Positions 1 to 9,972 of a DNA stretch of 43,455 nt are shown here, in pieces; position 1 is the first letter of the stretch, and the number at the start of each line of letters is the position of its first letter. Source of the DNA: Hymenopellis radicata (lineage: Eukaryota; Basidiomycota; Agaricomycetes; Agaricales; Physalacriaceae). The stretch covers positions 1 through 43,455 of the forward strand of contig JADNRX010000437.1 of the NCBI GenBank assembly GCA_015501595.1. The letters run 5' to 3'. The translations under genes were made by a program, and so were the position numbers. The notes beneath the pieces were generated by a model that saw nothing but the letters and a program-made list of their open reading frames with translations, was not told the DNA's origin and searched no databases.

Positions 1-1
1 T

Positions 2-281
2 GGGCTTGTCTTATTCTTTTTGGCGTTTTATCTGCTTGGGACGGCCACCGATAGTCGGGTGGGTGTGCCGTTACGAGAGGCGAGGTTCATGGAAACGTCG
101 CGGTTGTTAAAATTCTTCCATACCCGAAGTGTCAGCACGGCTGCTCCTGGGTTTGAAAACAAGTCGATAAGGTGGGTTTTCTGAGGGCATCATCTACTTC
201 ATTGAGGCGCTAACTGATCTTCTCAGGTATATCCGTAACGGTGCTGAAGAGAGGAAGGCGCGTCTGGATATATATAAGTAG
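2..281 (+). CDS. 3' end of an unidentified gene, probably a membrane protein (partial)
   Basis: The reading frame is open from the window edge. It runs through one intron at 172-226 (GTGGGT donor, GCTAACT branch-point-like motif, CTCAG acceptor) to a TAG stop at 279-281. The visible piece is about 74 residues. It opens with a hydrophobic stretch (GLVLFFLAFYLLG) that could be the last membrane segment, followed by a basic tail ending ERKARLDIYK. The intron is in frame and has all three consensus sites, which argues for a real gene. The family is not recognised. The gene converges on the hydrolase at 378-1839 with about 96 bases between the stop codons. Confidence 0.6.
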
Positions 282-377
282 GAGATGTGGGACCTCTATT
301 CTAGACCTGCATATTATATATGTAACTTGAAAGAATGACTCAAACAACGGAGGAGTGGTGCTATATATGTCAAGTAT

Positions 378-1839
378 CTAGTCAAACTCCTCGAGGCGTC
401 GTTTGCCTGGACGAGTCGGCGGTCCTCTTTCTCCGATATCAGCATGACGAGTACTGTTGCCATAGAAGTTGTCCAGGCTGAGTTGGAGTAAGTACTGCGG
501 CATTCACACGACGACGAGACTTACAAAAGGCGATTCAGACCAGATTCAGATGCTGCCATCTGGTCAGTGTTATGGCCAATACCCGCAATGAAATCGACTG
601 TATCTCCGGAATCGGCAGGGAAAGCATCCAAGAAGTTGTACATCCGCGCGCCACGATTGGCACTGTAAAGTGGGTCTAAGATAATTGCTCGTACAGACGG
701 GAAATGACTAACCCAGTTGTATCAGGTGCGCATCCGTCTTTGTAGTCACCAAAGTCGTTCAGTCCTCGCGCGTACGCGATATGCCTGGATCCGTAGCGAA
801 GACGGACACCGACAGATCCGAGAGTCCTGACAAATGTGCGCTCGTAATCCATGTTGTAGTTTTCGAGCCCGTGATGCCAATCATTGTAGGTTGGGCATGA
901 ATCAGTAGTTAACGGTCGTTGAGAGTTTAGCCTTTGGAGACCTGAGCGAGAGCCTTGGTAGAGACGCGACGTGACTTACCACACGAAGGAACTCGGATTT
1001 GCGGTCCAATAGACGACAGGAACTTTGATTGCGAGTTGGTGAGGTTTCCGTAAGGGATCGATAGAAATATGCTTACCGTGAAGAAACAGGTCCTTCCCAA
1101 CTGCAGCATACCGTTGAACCATCTGGGCCCCCATGCTGTGTCCAGCCACGACGATCTCCTTCATGTTGGGGTATATGTTAACGTCGTTGAAGTACTGCAG
1201 GATCTGATCCAGCGCATCGTATGAGGAAACATTGTGGCCTTGAGGATAGATGCTGTTTGCGCCGACATACCAAGACACGTCTGAAGAAGCGTTAGTGTTG
1301 TTATGCGCCGAATGGTCTACAGGACGGACCATTCCAGGTAACAATGTCAGAACGCTCTATGTTGTTCTTCGTGCTTGTGAAGTAAGGCGCCATCAGAGCA
1401 ACGGATTCTTGATTCACGTCAGGATTTAACTGGGTCGCCTTGTTCAAAGCTAAGGACGAGATCGATCAACAACAGTCTTACACTTCGCGAGGAATCCCAC
1501 AAACCTTGATACATTGCGCTGAAATAACCTTGGGAGTTTCCGTTGGCTCCATGAATGTAAAGAACAGCCCGTTGTACCTATTGTCCATGAGCATTAGCGC
1601 GTATCTAGTGTTGATCACGGTGGAATGGTCACCTTGGTAGTATCCTGGCGTTTTCTGTTTGGGAACGAGAAGTAGTTCAGCATTGTAACGTTGCCGCCCT
1701 TGTTGTCCTTGATATTGAAGTACGCAAGCTCAGCGCCAGTCACGGCTGGGAGTTCTGGTACTGCGACACGTCGACCGGCGTATTGCTGCGCGAAGGCGAA
1801 GGAAGTAAAGAGTGTGGTGTAAATGAGTGACAGAAACAT
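378..1839 (-). CDS. Secreted alpha/beta-hydrolase, seven exons
   Basis: Exons, read on the minus strand: 1839-1633, 1577-1482, 1438-1330, 1280-980, 931-713, 662-525, 477-378. All six introns are 43-55 nt and GT-AG. The protein starts with a signal peptide (MFLSLIYTTLFTSFAFA, cleavage likely near the following Q). It has an oxyanion-loop type HGANGN motif in exon 2, the nucleophile elbow GHSMG (Ser) in exon 4, and a likely catalytic His in GIGHNTDQM of exon 6. The order strand-HGxNGN, GxSxG, then His is the alpha/beta-hydrolase fold. Splicing joins the frames cleanly, for example W-N-D-V-S-W across the 49-nt third intron. The substrate cannot be read from sequence; an ester or amide bond outside the cell is an inference. 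The gene looks intact. Confidence 0.85.
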
Positions 1840-2154
1840 ATTAAGGAATGGGAGAATGGCGAACGAGAAATGTGAGATGAAGTTTTTATGTTCATGTGCG
1901 AGTCGAGTTCGCTGTCAAGTCGGATCTGTCCGAAGAGCCCACGGAAACAAGCTTTCCCGGTTTGATGCAAATGACGAAAAGCCTCTAGCGATTAGCACGG
2001 ATCCTTGCGCTACAATCCTGACCTCCTTAAAAGTTTCTAATGAGTGAAAAGTCCTTCTATTTTCTAAGCGTGAAAGGTTACGATATCGGGTCCTGGCTAT
2101 CATCCTAGTCACAATTGGAAACATGGACCTCTCGAGTTACACATGATCTGAGTG
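1840..2154. other. Upstream region of the hydrolase gene
   Basis: This 315-base stretch lies between the hydrolase start codon and the left boundary of the putative composite transposon. It presumably holds the hydrolase promoter. I see no convincing TATA box and no coding signal. Confidence 0.4.
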
Positions 2155-2170
2155 TGCGCCGCATGCACGC
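2155..2170 (+). repeat. Candidate left terminal inverted repeat
   Basis: TGCGCCGCATGCACGC pairs with the reverse complement of 7554-7569 at 15 of 16 positions. The core TGCGCCG recurs at 2203-2209 and 2285-2291, as expected of a subterminal transposase-binding motif. Confidence 0.45.
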
Positions 2171-2275
2171 GGTTGCATGCACGGCCAAACTATACACGGC
2201 TTTGCGCCGAATTAAAGTAGACTTACATGGGGTCTTGTAACACCCGACAATTCAATAAATGGGTCTGAAATCAAT

Positions 2276-2400
2276 GTAAGGCATTGCGCCGGATGTAAGT
2301 CCATTGTATGTACCTTTGTATGTAGCCTTGTATGTACCATTGTATATCCATATGTATACAGCCTTGTATACAACTTGAATATTACTTACATACCGCGTGT
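2276..2400. repeat. Left subterminal repeat array (TTGTATGTACC-type)
   Basis: Degenerate direct repeats of about 11-13 bp built on TTGTATGTA/TTGTATACA occur at least six times, each followed by CC or GCC. Read on the minus strand the unit is TACATACAAGG, the same unit that appears on the plus strand at 7268-7440. Confidence 0.6.
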
Positions 2401-2664
2401 ATTTTGCCTTGTTCGAGTTCCCGAGGCCGACGTCGCCTCGGTAGCGGCTCGTGGCTGCGCGCGACAAGCCCTTCCGCAACAGTAAGTGTGGAGTAGCCCG
2501 AAACGAAGCTTGTACATTTCGACGAGGCGGCGCTTCACCTAAAGAGGCGAAGACCAATACCTGGTCCGAAAATCTGGATCGAGCAATTAATTTTCCCCAA
2601 GTGCGACAGGTTTGGAGGAAGTCGGACACGATTGCGCGTTCATCCGGCCAAGGAGGTTGGTCTT

Positions 2665-2865
2665 GCCGGCAGTGACGCCGGCACCAATAGCCTTGAGTAG
2701 GTACCCGTTCAAGCTGATGCTCATGGCGAGGACGACGACGATCCACTTGGAAAGGAGCGGATCACCAACAAGATGAGACCAGGCGGACATGAAGCTCTCG
2801 ACGAGTTCGGTAGTCGTACGAGGGCTGGCAGTAGGAACGGTGATGGGAGCAACAGTCGCAATCAT
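2665..2865 (-). pseudogene. HMG-CoA reductase fragment (linker and last membrane segment only)
   Basis: The frame encodes SFMSAWSHLVGDPLLSKW followed by a hydrophobic segment and NGYLLK. This matches what I know of basidiomycete HMG-CoA reductases between the sterol-sensing membrane domain and the cytosolic catalytic domain. Neither the catalytic domain nor the membrane domain is nearby. The frame runs on into unrelated sequence and stops at 2587. Just upstream on the same strand (about 2877-2985) is an acidic coding-like stretch (VDVEELTAFDIEEDV) that I cannot place. The fragment is non-functional and is one of the captured pieces in the composite block. Confidence 0.65.
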
Positions 2866-2994
2866 GGCTGGCGAGGGAATGACACGAACGTGGAGAGGAG
2901 GGTGACCTTGGCAAGAACGCTCACGTCCTCTTCGATGTCAAAGGCAGTAAGTTCCTCAACGTCAACGATCAATGTGGCCTGTCACATCATCACA

Positions 2995-4290
2995 TCAGCT
3001 CTTTTCCCCCGCGATATAGCGAAAGCACCCACCATACAACCCAAAATGCGCCGCCTGGAACGCCATCTGCATATACGCATCCGGACTAAACCCGTGACTG
3101 GTAATAAAAATCTTCCCATATCCCTTGAACTCCAACGCCTGACAGTCGTTCTGGCATATTAAGTCGCTGATGAGTGTCTCGGCGAACCGCACGCGCACCC
3201 TCAGCTCCGCGTTAAGCTTCCACTCCAGCTTCTTCAGTGTAGTAGCATCAATGTGGTCTAACGGCAGCGTAGGGGGCTTCTTCTTGTTGCGCGGTGCGCG
3301 ATAGGCTTTCGCGTGTGGGGAGAGCTTAGCGTGGAATAGCGTCGGCGTAGATGGGTTGATGGAGCACGCCAGAAGACCCTCCGTGAAAACCTCGGCAGCG
3401 AACCGCAGGACAGTGTGGCCGTCAACGCCTGTGTGTTCGAAGTTAGCGATTGGTGCACGTCCCGACCTGGACACCGTCCTCAAGCCCGTAAGTTCCGCAG
3501 AGGAAGTTGCTGCACAGTTCCGCCAAGTCGTCAGGTGCGGCATCATCCAGACACACAATGAACAGGGCATGATCGATAATATCTAAGCACGATTTGTTGT
3601 TCCTTGTCATGGGCAAGCGTCTCTCTGAGCCGGTGCCAGATTTTGCGGCTTTCGGAAGAAAGAACGCCTATCGCCGTCCGAACAACCTAACATTACAAAC
3701 GTCTAAACCGCTCGGAGGTCAACTGAGAGGAGATAACCAACCTCAGGCTTGTTAGTCTTGTCCGCGTCATCAACGATGGCGCGCAGATTGCGTATCACCT
3801 CGCGCTCTGTCAGCACGGGTTGATTTCCTCGTCCAACACGTCAAACCAATCTTAAAGCCACCATCAGGACAGTCACCCAAGCAATCCTTTTTGAGATGGT
3901 ACTCACAAAACTGCCCCCACCTCATGACGACTAAATGTCCTGCATTCTGCATTCACGCTATGGAATCAGTCAAGATCCGAACTGATGATATGGAGCTACA
4001 TACTCCCGTTGATATCCGCGCGGTGTCGAAGAGGCGGGTATATTGGTCCATGTCGAGCGGTGTTCCGCAAATAGTGTCGATGCCCGCGCGTAAGCACTCA
4101 AGCACGAAGAACGGGTTAAGGGCGAGCACGACTGGATCGCTATGCGAAAGGTAGGACTCATACCAAAAGTCAACATGAGAACCAGTAACTAAGACGAAGG
4201 AATACACACCTGTCTTGTCTTTGCCCATTAGCGGAGTATCATTCTTTAAAAAATCTTCCACCGCCTCGTCCTGTGGGCTTCCAGCGCCTT
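2995..4290 (-). pseudogene. Carnitine O-acetyltransferase relic
   Basis: Ordered pieces of a fungal carnitine acetyltransferase run from about 4290 to 2995. They include the acyltransferase stretch FWYESYLSHSDPVVLALN, then LDMDQYTRLFDTARI, GHLVVM, TEREVIRNLRAIVDDAD, HALFIVCLDDAAPDDLAELC, NFEHTGVDGHTVLRFAAE (containing the presumed catalytic His), NAELRVRVRFAETLISDLIC and the C-terminal GFSPDAYMQMAFQAAHFGLY. It is broken in several places. The segment after FFVLE is missing. About 17 residues before the catalytic His are deleted with a frameshift near 3450. The expected C-terminus after GLYG is replaced by foreign sequence. Introns are retained, for example one starting GTGAGTACC near 3906, so the copy was made from genomic DNA. 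In life the enzyme shuttles acetyl groups from peroxisomes and mitochondria. Confidence 0.85.
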
Positions 4291-5424
4291 CAAGTATTGC
4301 GAGTGCACAGATGTAGCGAGACGAAGCGCAAGTCTCCCTCTTCAGCAGTGACATACCAGTACTGCGTGTCGTAGATGGCATCCTCACTAATAAGAGCATT
4401 AGCAGAGACTCATGAAAGTAGCGGAAGACTCAAGACTTACGCAAATCCAAGCCATTTTCCGACTGTCAGCAAGGACGACCGTGAAGGAGGCACGATAGTT
4501 CCGTTGGCCGTTGGGCCGACATCAATCAGATAGTTGCCATTCTTCGAAACGATGTCCACCAACGATTGGAGAATGTACATCGTGTTACGGTAATTCTCGT
4601 CAGGCGTATCTTGATTGTATCCGTACGAGTATGGATCTGAGCCTTCGCTGCTTTCCCATTTGCGCATCTCTGAATGAACAGTGGTAAGTCCCAGATTACG
4701 CTCATTGGCAGCGAGAAAACCTACTAAGATGGCTTGTGGCAGAATATTCAGAACGCAGAGACAATGTACAAGAGGAAAGGCTTACATCAAAGCCCGAATA
4801 GTTTACACCACATCGAGCATTGGCTAGAACCTGTCGCCCATTCGCCTGGCCGAATTGAACCAAGTAGAGGCTATTGAACGCGTCACAGACAACAAGAGCA
4901 CTTCAAACAATCTGCGCACCTTCGAGTACTGATAGAAGAGCGTTTCCATCTGCGGCTTCATGATATCTTGGATAAAGGCGTCCTTCTCGATACAGCCAGT
5001 ATACGGCTCGTATTCGCTTGAATTGTATGTGTTCCTGGAAAGAAGTCTAAATAATGGGGATCCCCAGAAAGAAGACCAGTGCACTGTGCTAATCCTCCCG
5101 CGAATCCTGTCCGTTGAAGAATGTCATAGCCGGGCTGTAGAATGAAGGTTCAGAAGGTTGTTCTTCCGGACTTAAGGTACATACCTTGCCTTCCGCTCCT
5201 CGTTGATGATACAGGTCGTCGCCTCCACCGGCATGCCCGTACTTGGCAAACACAGGATTGAACCATTCGGGAACAGATAAATACAATCCAGAGCGAAGTT
5301 GAGGCTGAGACTCCTTGGTAGCATTGATGATTTCACCAACGAGATCGCGGGTGTGCCATTCTTGTTGCTGTGGAATGTCAACATCAGAGATTGTGGAAGA
5401 TGAACGAAAGAGCAGATATCGCAC
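4290..5424 (-). pseudogene. GH29 alpha-L-fucosidase relic, truncated at both ends
   Basis: Recognisable pieces in order are RDLVGEIINATKESQPQL, SVPEWFNPVFAKYG, EPYTGCIEKDAFIQDIMKPQ, a broken WFN...ANGRQV region, the C-terminal catalytic-domain signature KWESSEGSDPYSYGYN with SLVDIVSKNGNYLIDVGPTA, and YWYVTAEEGDLRF after an intron. The N-terminal part of the (beta/alpha)8 domain is absent. The exon that should carry the nucleophile motif (WCD-like) is missing between the pieces ending near 4923 and starting near 4875. One base is lost in the WFN segment. After EEGDLRF the frame runs straight into the carnitine acetyltransferase piece. Fucosidases remove terminal alpha-L-fucose from glycans; this copy cannot work. 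Confidence 0.85.
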
Positions 5425-5429
5425 TTTTT

Positions 5430-7260
5430 ATACATGACGGTATGATGCGGTGATGCTTGGACAAGTTGTACGTCGACTCTGACAGCGGCGAGAGTTCAAG
5501 TGAGATGGACGAGGGTGAAGCCTAACCGAGAATAAGAAACCGTTAAGCAATGTCAAGTAAAGTGTTACTCACATCCTTGCTTTTCTGAACAAAGTCAAGC
5601 CGTGGAATTTGGGGTATGGGCGGGTTGGGTGCCGATTGCGACTGTAAGACCTGTCCAACCCTAGCATTACTGCGCGTTAGAGGGTCGTGGTCATTACTAT
5701 TAGAAGACAGACATGCCTTGAAAGCCCCGAAACCTCCTCTCTCTCTCATCTACCTCTACAATGCCAAACTTCTCGCCCCCGTCTGGATGCCGCAAGAATC
5801 GTCGATGTTTCCCAAAAATGCAGCCTGGTGCTGGGCTGACGCGTCCTTCATGACTGGGTTGAGCACGGTGGTATGGAGAATCTAATGGATGGCGGCGGTC
5901 TTTGGTGATGGACGAACTGCAGTGCCGCCTTGCCGAGCCAAAGCTTCAGCCAAACAATGCCAATCGGACTTACTTTCCAACGCGTCTTGGCGTCGCGTCT
6001 TTCCTTCTCGTACCACCATCACCTCTTATCGCCGCGCATTCTGCGCCATTTTCTGGGCTTGGATATGCCCCGGGCCCTCAGCGCTGACTCTGAGTCGACG
6101 CTGGGCAACAACTCAACGACCGCAGGTTCAGCAAGATGCAGAGCCAGGACGACTCGCCATCGTCGCAATAACCAGTGATCATGGTACGGTGGGCTGGCAG
6201 TACCGGGCCCGTAACACGCGCACCCACGTCTGTCCCGCCCTCCGCGTCCTCGAGCCGCATCGACCCGCTAATTTCCTATTGCAGCCAAGGGTGTGTTCAT
6301 ATTGTGTATGTATGGGACATTTGGCTTATACAAACAACACCACAAATGGATGGGGCTGCCACTGCGATTGAGCAGAGAAGTCGCGAACAGCCGACGGCGT
6401 GACGCAGCGATCCTGCTTCCGTTCTGCCACCATCAGCGCCATCCCCTCCATCCCAAAGCGCTCTCGCCTGTCTTGCTCCAGCGTTACCTCCTTCAGCGTC
6501 GCAGCCCAGACCCAGTAACGAACCTTTCCCCACATCGCCTTTGATACGGTTCGTGCAGTTGCCCTCGTATGGGCGTTCAACTGACTGGTCGTTGCTAGGT
6601 CCTCAACGTCTCGCCCAAGCGATACCATTCATAAAGTACGCATATATGCATCTTATTTAGCGCTAATTAACCCAAATTCATCTAGTAATGGGTCCTCTCC
6701 TAGCCACCAATCACAGCGACCGGCATGGCGTTGCGGATATTCAGCACGAGCGGTCTCCGTAGCGGCTACGTAAACTACTCGCGACGGACCATACCTGAAC
6801 AGAGGGATGCCGATGACCTGACGCAGAGCGTTTATCTGTTCACCAGAGAACACCAACTGTTCCAGCTCAGTCTCCCAAGTGCTGCCAAATCCCTCACGGC
6901 GCGTTATTCGAGCTCGCCGCATGGAGTTGTTACGGCGTGGTGGACGCGAAAGGACCTTCAACCTCCCAGCTTCGCCGTAGAAAAGGAGAACTGTCCGCCT
7001 ACGCACACTGAAGATGCCCCAGCTACACCCCGCCGCTCACGCACGCTGTTTCGACAAAGACCGATACTCCAGAATTGGAGGTTACGGTATGTATCTTTGC
7101 TCCTGATGGACAGGTAGTCACCGGTTACCTTATGTTCCCTTATTATCTTACTGTTATCTGCTGTGCTGTAGACATGAATGCTATTATGCTTTTGTTGACT
7201 ACCCATGATGTGAAATTGGATTGAAGAGAAATATGCACCACCGCGCCGGCATAGTGGCAA
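5430..7260. other. Unassigned interior of the composite block
   Basis: This 1.8 kb stretch has no gene I can name. Several short coding-like stretches may be further captured fragments. On the minus strand these are 6326-6628 (SKAMWGKVRYWVWAATLKE) and 6653-6920 (TWETELEQLVFSGEQINALR). On the plus strand there is a low-complexity Ser/Pro/Thr-rich piece at 6130-6290 and a piece near 6950-7087 (EKENCPPTHTEDAPATPRR) ending at a GTATGT donor-like site. None is long enough for a family call. Confidence 0.35.
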
Positions 7261-7267
7261 CCAATGC

Positions 7268-7440
7268 TGAATACATAGCACATACAAAGCTGGATACATG
7301 GGATATACAAAGCTAGATACATACAGCATACAAAGCTCGATACATACAATGTACAAAGCTCAATACATATGCTATACAAAGCTATATACAAGGCTCATAC
7401 CTACGATGATGCAAGGAGCTTACAAGGGTCATACAACGGG
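7268..7440. repeat. Right subterminal repeat array (ATACAAAGCT-type)
   Basis: About nine degenerate direct copies of a unit like CATACAAAGCTNGATA occur here: CATACAAAGCTGGATACA, ATACAAAGCTAGATACAT, ATACAAAGCTCGATACAT, TACAAAGCTCAATACA, ATACAAAGCTATATACA and weaker ones out to 7440. Orientation is opposite to the array at 2276-2400. Confidence 0.65.
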
Positions 7441-7481
7441 TGCGTATTATGACATTTCCACTTCGGCTCCTTGGTATACAC

Positions 7482-7525
7482 GTACTTACAAGTCGACTAG
7501 ATGCTAGGTCGGGCTTTGTAAGTAC
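7482..7525. repeat. Perfect 10-bp hairpin near the right end of the block
   Basis: GTACTTACAA at 7482-7491 pairs with TTGTAAGTAC at 7516-7525 around a 24-nt loop. It lies between the subterminal array and the candidate right terminal repeat. Confidence 0.5.
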
Positions 7526-7553
7526 TTCCAACCGATGCGGGACCATACAATTG

Positions 7554-7569
7554 GCGTACATGCGGCGCA
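7554..7569 (-). repeat. Candidate right terminal inverted repeat
   Basis: GCGTACATGCGGCGCA is the reverse complement of 2155-2170 apart from one transition. Confidence 0.45.
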
Positions 7570-8617
7570 GGATTTCTGTGATGTCAATCGTGCGGGCTGT
7601 TCTGAATTTGACGTACAATATGACGGCCTCAACGGAATCGAACTTATACTTGAAACGACATCGGCTTCCAGCAAAACGCCTGTGCTTACGCTCTGTACCG
7701 GAGGAAGTAAACGTGGTTGCGATACAAAATGTTCAGTGCAAATAAGAGCGGAAACGGCATGCTTCGCTGCGTAAGAATATGTCTTGACTTTCCAATGACA
7801 TCCTGAACATTGCGTAAGTCGTAAACCTTCTGACCACAACAGATGCGCCATGCGCTGACAAAAATCCGAGTACATAGACTCGAAACCGTACACGCACCCG
7901 GCTCCGACTGCAGCTCGAAGTCTGCACGCAGGACGCGACCACTAGTAGGAGCGTGGGTTAACCTGTATTCCGGCCTTAGTGGAGAGCCTAGTTGAAGCCG
8001 CGGTCGTCCTATGACCTCTGATGGGTTACGGTAAAACGGTGAGCGAGGGATTTTCGCTAGAAGCAAACTACACTTACCGCGAAATGTGCCCGTCTCCGGC
8101 CGAGACCTTCAATCTTCATCGGCAAGTTGTCAAGAAGTGTAAGAAGGGAGTAGTGTTGCTTACGCTTCCGACTGTGCCTGGATCCATCGAAATGCAGACG
8201 GGTATGCGTCCGAGGAGATGGACAGCAACCGATGTCTTTCGCGCAAAAATAATCCTGAGCTGTCAGATATCAGTGGCTAAAAACTGCGTTGAACAAGAGA
8301 TGACGACATCTTCGATTTCGGAACACAAAGCGAGAGTACTGTGTGCGATGAGCGGAACACCGAGCAGAAACACCAAGACCAGAGTCAATGTCAATATCAT
8401 CATTGCTGATGAGAATGAACCGGACCGCCTCCATTTTACATTGCAGCGGCATAGCACATGGCCTACAATTCAAACTGTAGCGACGCGCCCTTGTGGCGAC
8501 TAGGTCGTTGCGTCTCGAAACCGCGTCGTCGTGATTGAGCTGGCTCCGCACAAGAAGATTCGGGCTAATTCACTTCCTGAATTCACCCACGAATGACATA
8601 GCACTATGGTGTAATCA
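7570..8617. other. No recognisable gene
   Basis: This is about 1 kb without a supported gene. A frame on the minus strand (8457-8263) contains one hydrophobic stretch (MMILTLTLVLVFLLGVPLIA), but there is no matching exon structure or family. A 160-codon plus frame at 8021-8503 has unconvincing composition. Confidence 0.4.
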
Positions 8618-9084
8618 CTACGTGGCGCCCGTTGAAAGCTGGCCAGCCCTCTTCATATCTTGCAGCTTTTCGGCCTGTTGTTTCTCAAATTCGGCTTGAA
8701 GCTGCTTCATGTTCGTCTCTTTGAATGCCTAGAACACGACATGGTCGTCACCTTCTAGCGCAACACTACATGCTCACCTGTGTGAAATAGTATCCTGAGA
8801 GCGCACTAGTCACTGGAGATACAGGTCAATTTACGTGGAAACTTTAGCGGGAGGGAGAGTCTTTACCAACAGTCGATATGATGATCTGATACCGGCCAAG
8901 TTTCATGAACTTGGCTCCAATCACCCCCGAAGCGAGCCCTGAGGTAAGACCTGCGAACAGGCCCTCTTTCCAGGATTCCTAGCATAGCAGCCATTAGAGA
9001 AACAGATATCAGAGAGACAAGAACAGCGTTTACTGTCTCGGCGCGACCTATAGCCTCTGGCGGAGGCGAATTGTTAGAGCTCAT
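8618..9084 (-). CDS. Small conserved fungal protein with glycine-rich membrane-like core, four exons
   Basis: Exons: 9084-9034, 8978-8867, 8812-8778, 8728-8618, giving exactly 103 codons including the stop (102 residues). Introns are 55, 54 and 49 nt, all GT-AG. The start is the ATG giving MSSNNSPPPEAIGRAE. The middle is Gly/Ala-rich and weakly hydrophobic (KEGLFAGLTSGLASGVIGAK, then IIISTVVTSALSGYYFTQ), resembling two short membrane-inserting helices. The C-terminus is a charged helix (QLQAEFEKQQAEKLQDMKRA) likely to be a coiled coil. I believe similar approximately 100-residue proteins occur across Agaricomycetes, but I know no function. It may be a small organelle or ER membrane protein; that is inference. 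Confidence 0.75.
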
Positions 9085-9972
9085 GGTGGTCCCGAAATGG
9101 AACTTTTTTTGTTTGCCTGCGCTACCCCTACCTGGCAAACATTTACACAGCCACCGCATGCTGTCTTTCTTCCTCCAACTTTCATCATTGCCCGTTCAAA
9201 CCTTCCAGCCGCCGAGTTCGCAGGCGAATAACAAACTACACCTTATATTGTTATTTGTATCTGGGGCTTCCTGATTTACCGGTGCGCCACATCTCCTTTT
9301 CGTGTATGATCGAGATCGAATTCTACTTCAGATGTACGAACTGTATGATGCTTGTACTGTGATACTTTTCTATCGGTGTGTTTTCACCTTCATACTGCTC
9401 GGATTCTTGGCTGATTATAAAAATTGCTGACTGCAGAACCAAGATGATCGATCTTATCGAGACCGTTTGTCGCGGCGCGTCGCAGACTGAGGTCTTGTGG
9501 TCTCTCCGAAAGGCATGGGGCATCTGTATTCCTCTGATGTTCCGTCCTGACTGGTCATTCAGATTACTCTACCGCTTTAGATATTCGCTGCTAGCGATGC
9601 ATCTTTTTGAACACGCAGTGCGCCTCTCCATACATGCGTAGGATTGGCGTGAAGTGCTTCTTCCGTGAAAACATGCTGTGAATGTTCGCCTCCCTTGCTG
9701 ATACAACTGGATATACGTGTGTGCTATATATAACGAACCGGAGTCGTCTCCGCGGTCATGAATATGTGCTACCTGGAACATCAATAGCTGTTTAGTCTAC
9801 ACCGAGGATAGGATCCGGCCCGATCTGACAAGCTGACCCCGCACCCCAGTCGTGACATGATACCCAACCCCCAACTCCGATCCCCGTCTGCTTCAAAAGG
9901 CTCACTGAATGCTCGAGATTACCCCACTGCAGCCCCGAAGCCCGAGTGGAGTGAGCTCAGAAGTCAATCATT
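9085..9972. other. Intergenic region between divergent genes
   Basis: This 888-base spacer lies between the small gene (-) and the first hexose transporter (+) and must contain both promoters. No further gene is supported. Confidence 0.5.

Larger units (their letters stand above)
2155..7569. mobile_element. Putative non-autonomous DNA transposon carrying captured gene fragments (Pack-type)
   Basis: The block is bounded by a 16-bp inverted repeat with one mismatch (2155-2170 TGCGCCGCATGCACGC; its complement at 7554-7569 has T for C). Inside each end lies an array of ATACAARG-like repeats (2285-2400 and 7268-7440) in opposite orientation. Inside are degenerate pieces of at least three unrelated genes on the minus strand (GH29, carnitine acetyltransferase, HMG-CoA reductase), with introns still present. 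No transposase is recognisable, so movement would depend on another copy. No target-site duplication is visible directly outside the proposed termini, so the exact ends are uncertain. An old mosaic formed by repeated rearrangement is the alternative. Confidence 0.5.

Noticed and set aside
2155..2190. Short tandem GCATGCACG repeats as a CRISPR-like or origin element
   Set aside because: Only two copies, in a eukaryotic genome; better explained as transposon-end sequence.
5889..6371. 160-codon plus-strand ORF
   Set aside because: Three overlapping open frames in GC-rich sequence with no domain or splice pattern; probably chance or part of a captured fragment.
2155..7569. Helitron as the carrier of the captured fragments
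   Set aside because: No 5' TC / 3' CTRR ends with a short GC-rich hairpin could be placed, and the inverted subterminal arrays fit a TIR-type element better.
9378..9641. 87-codon plus-strand ORF between the small gene and transporter copy 1
   Set aside because: No recognisable domain, no splice support, and it lies in the expected promoter region.
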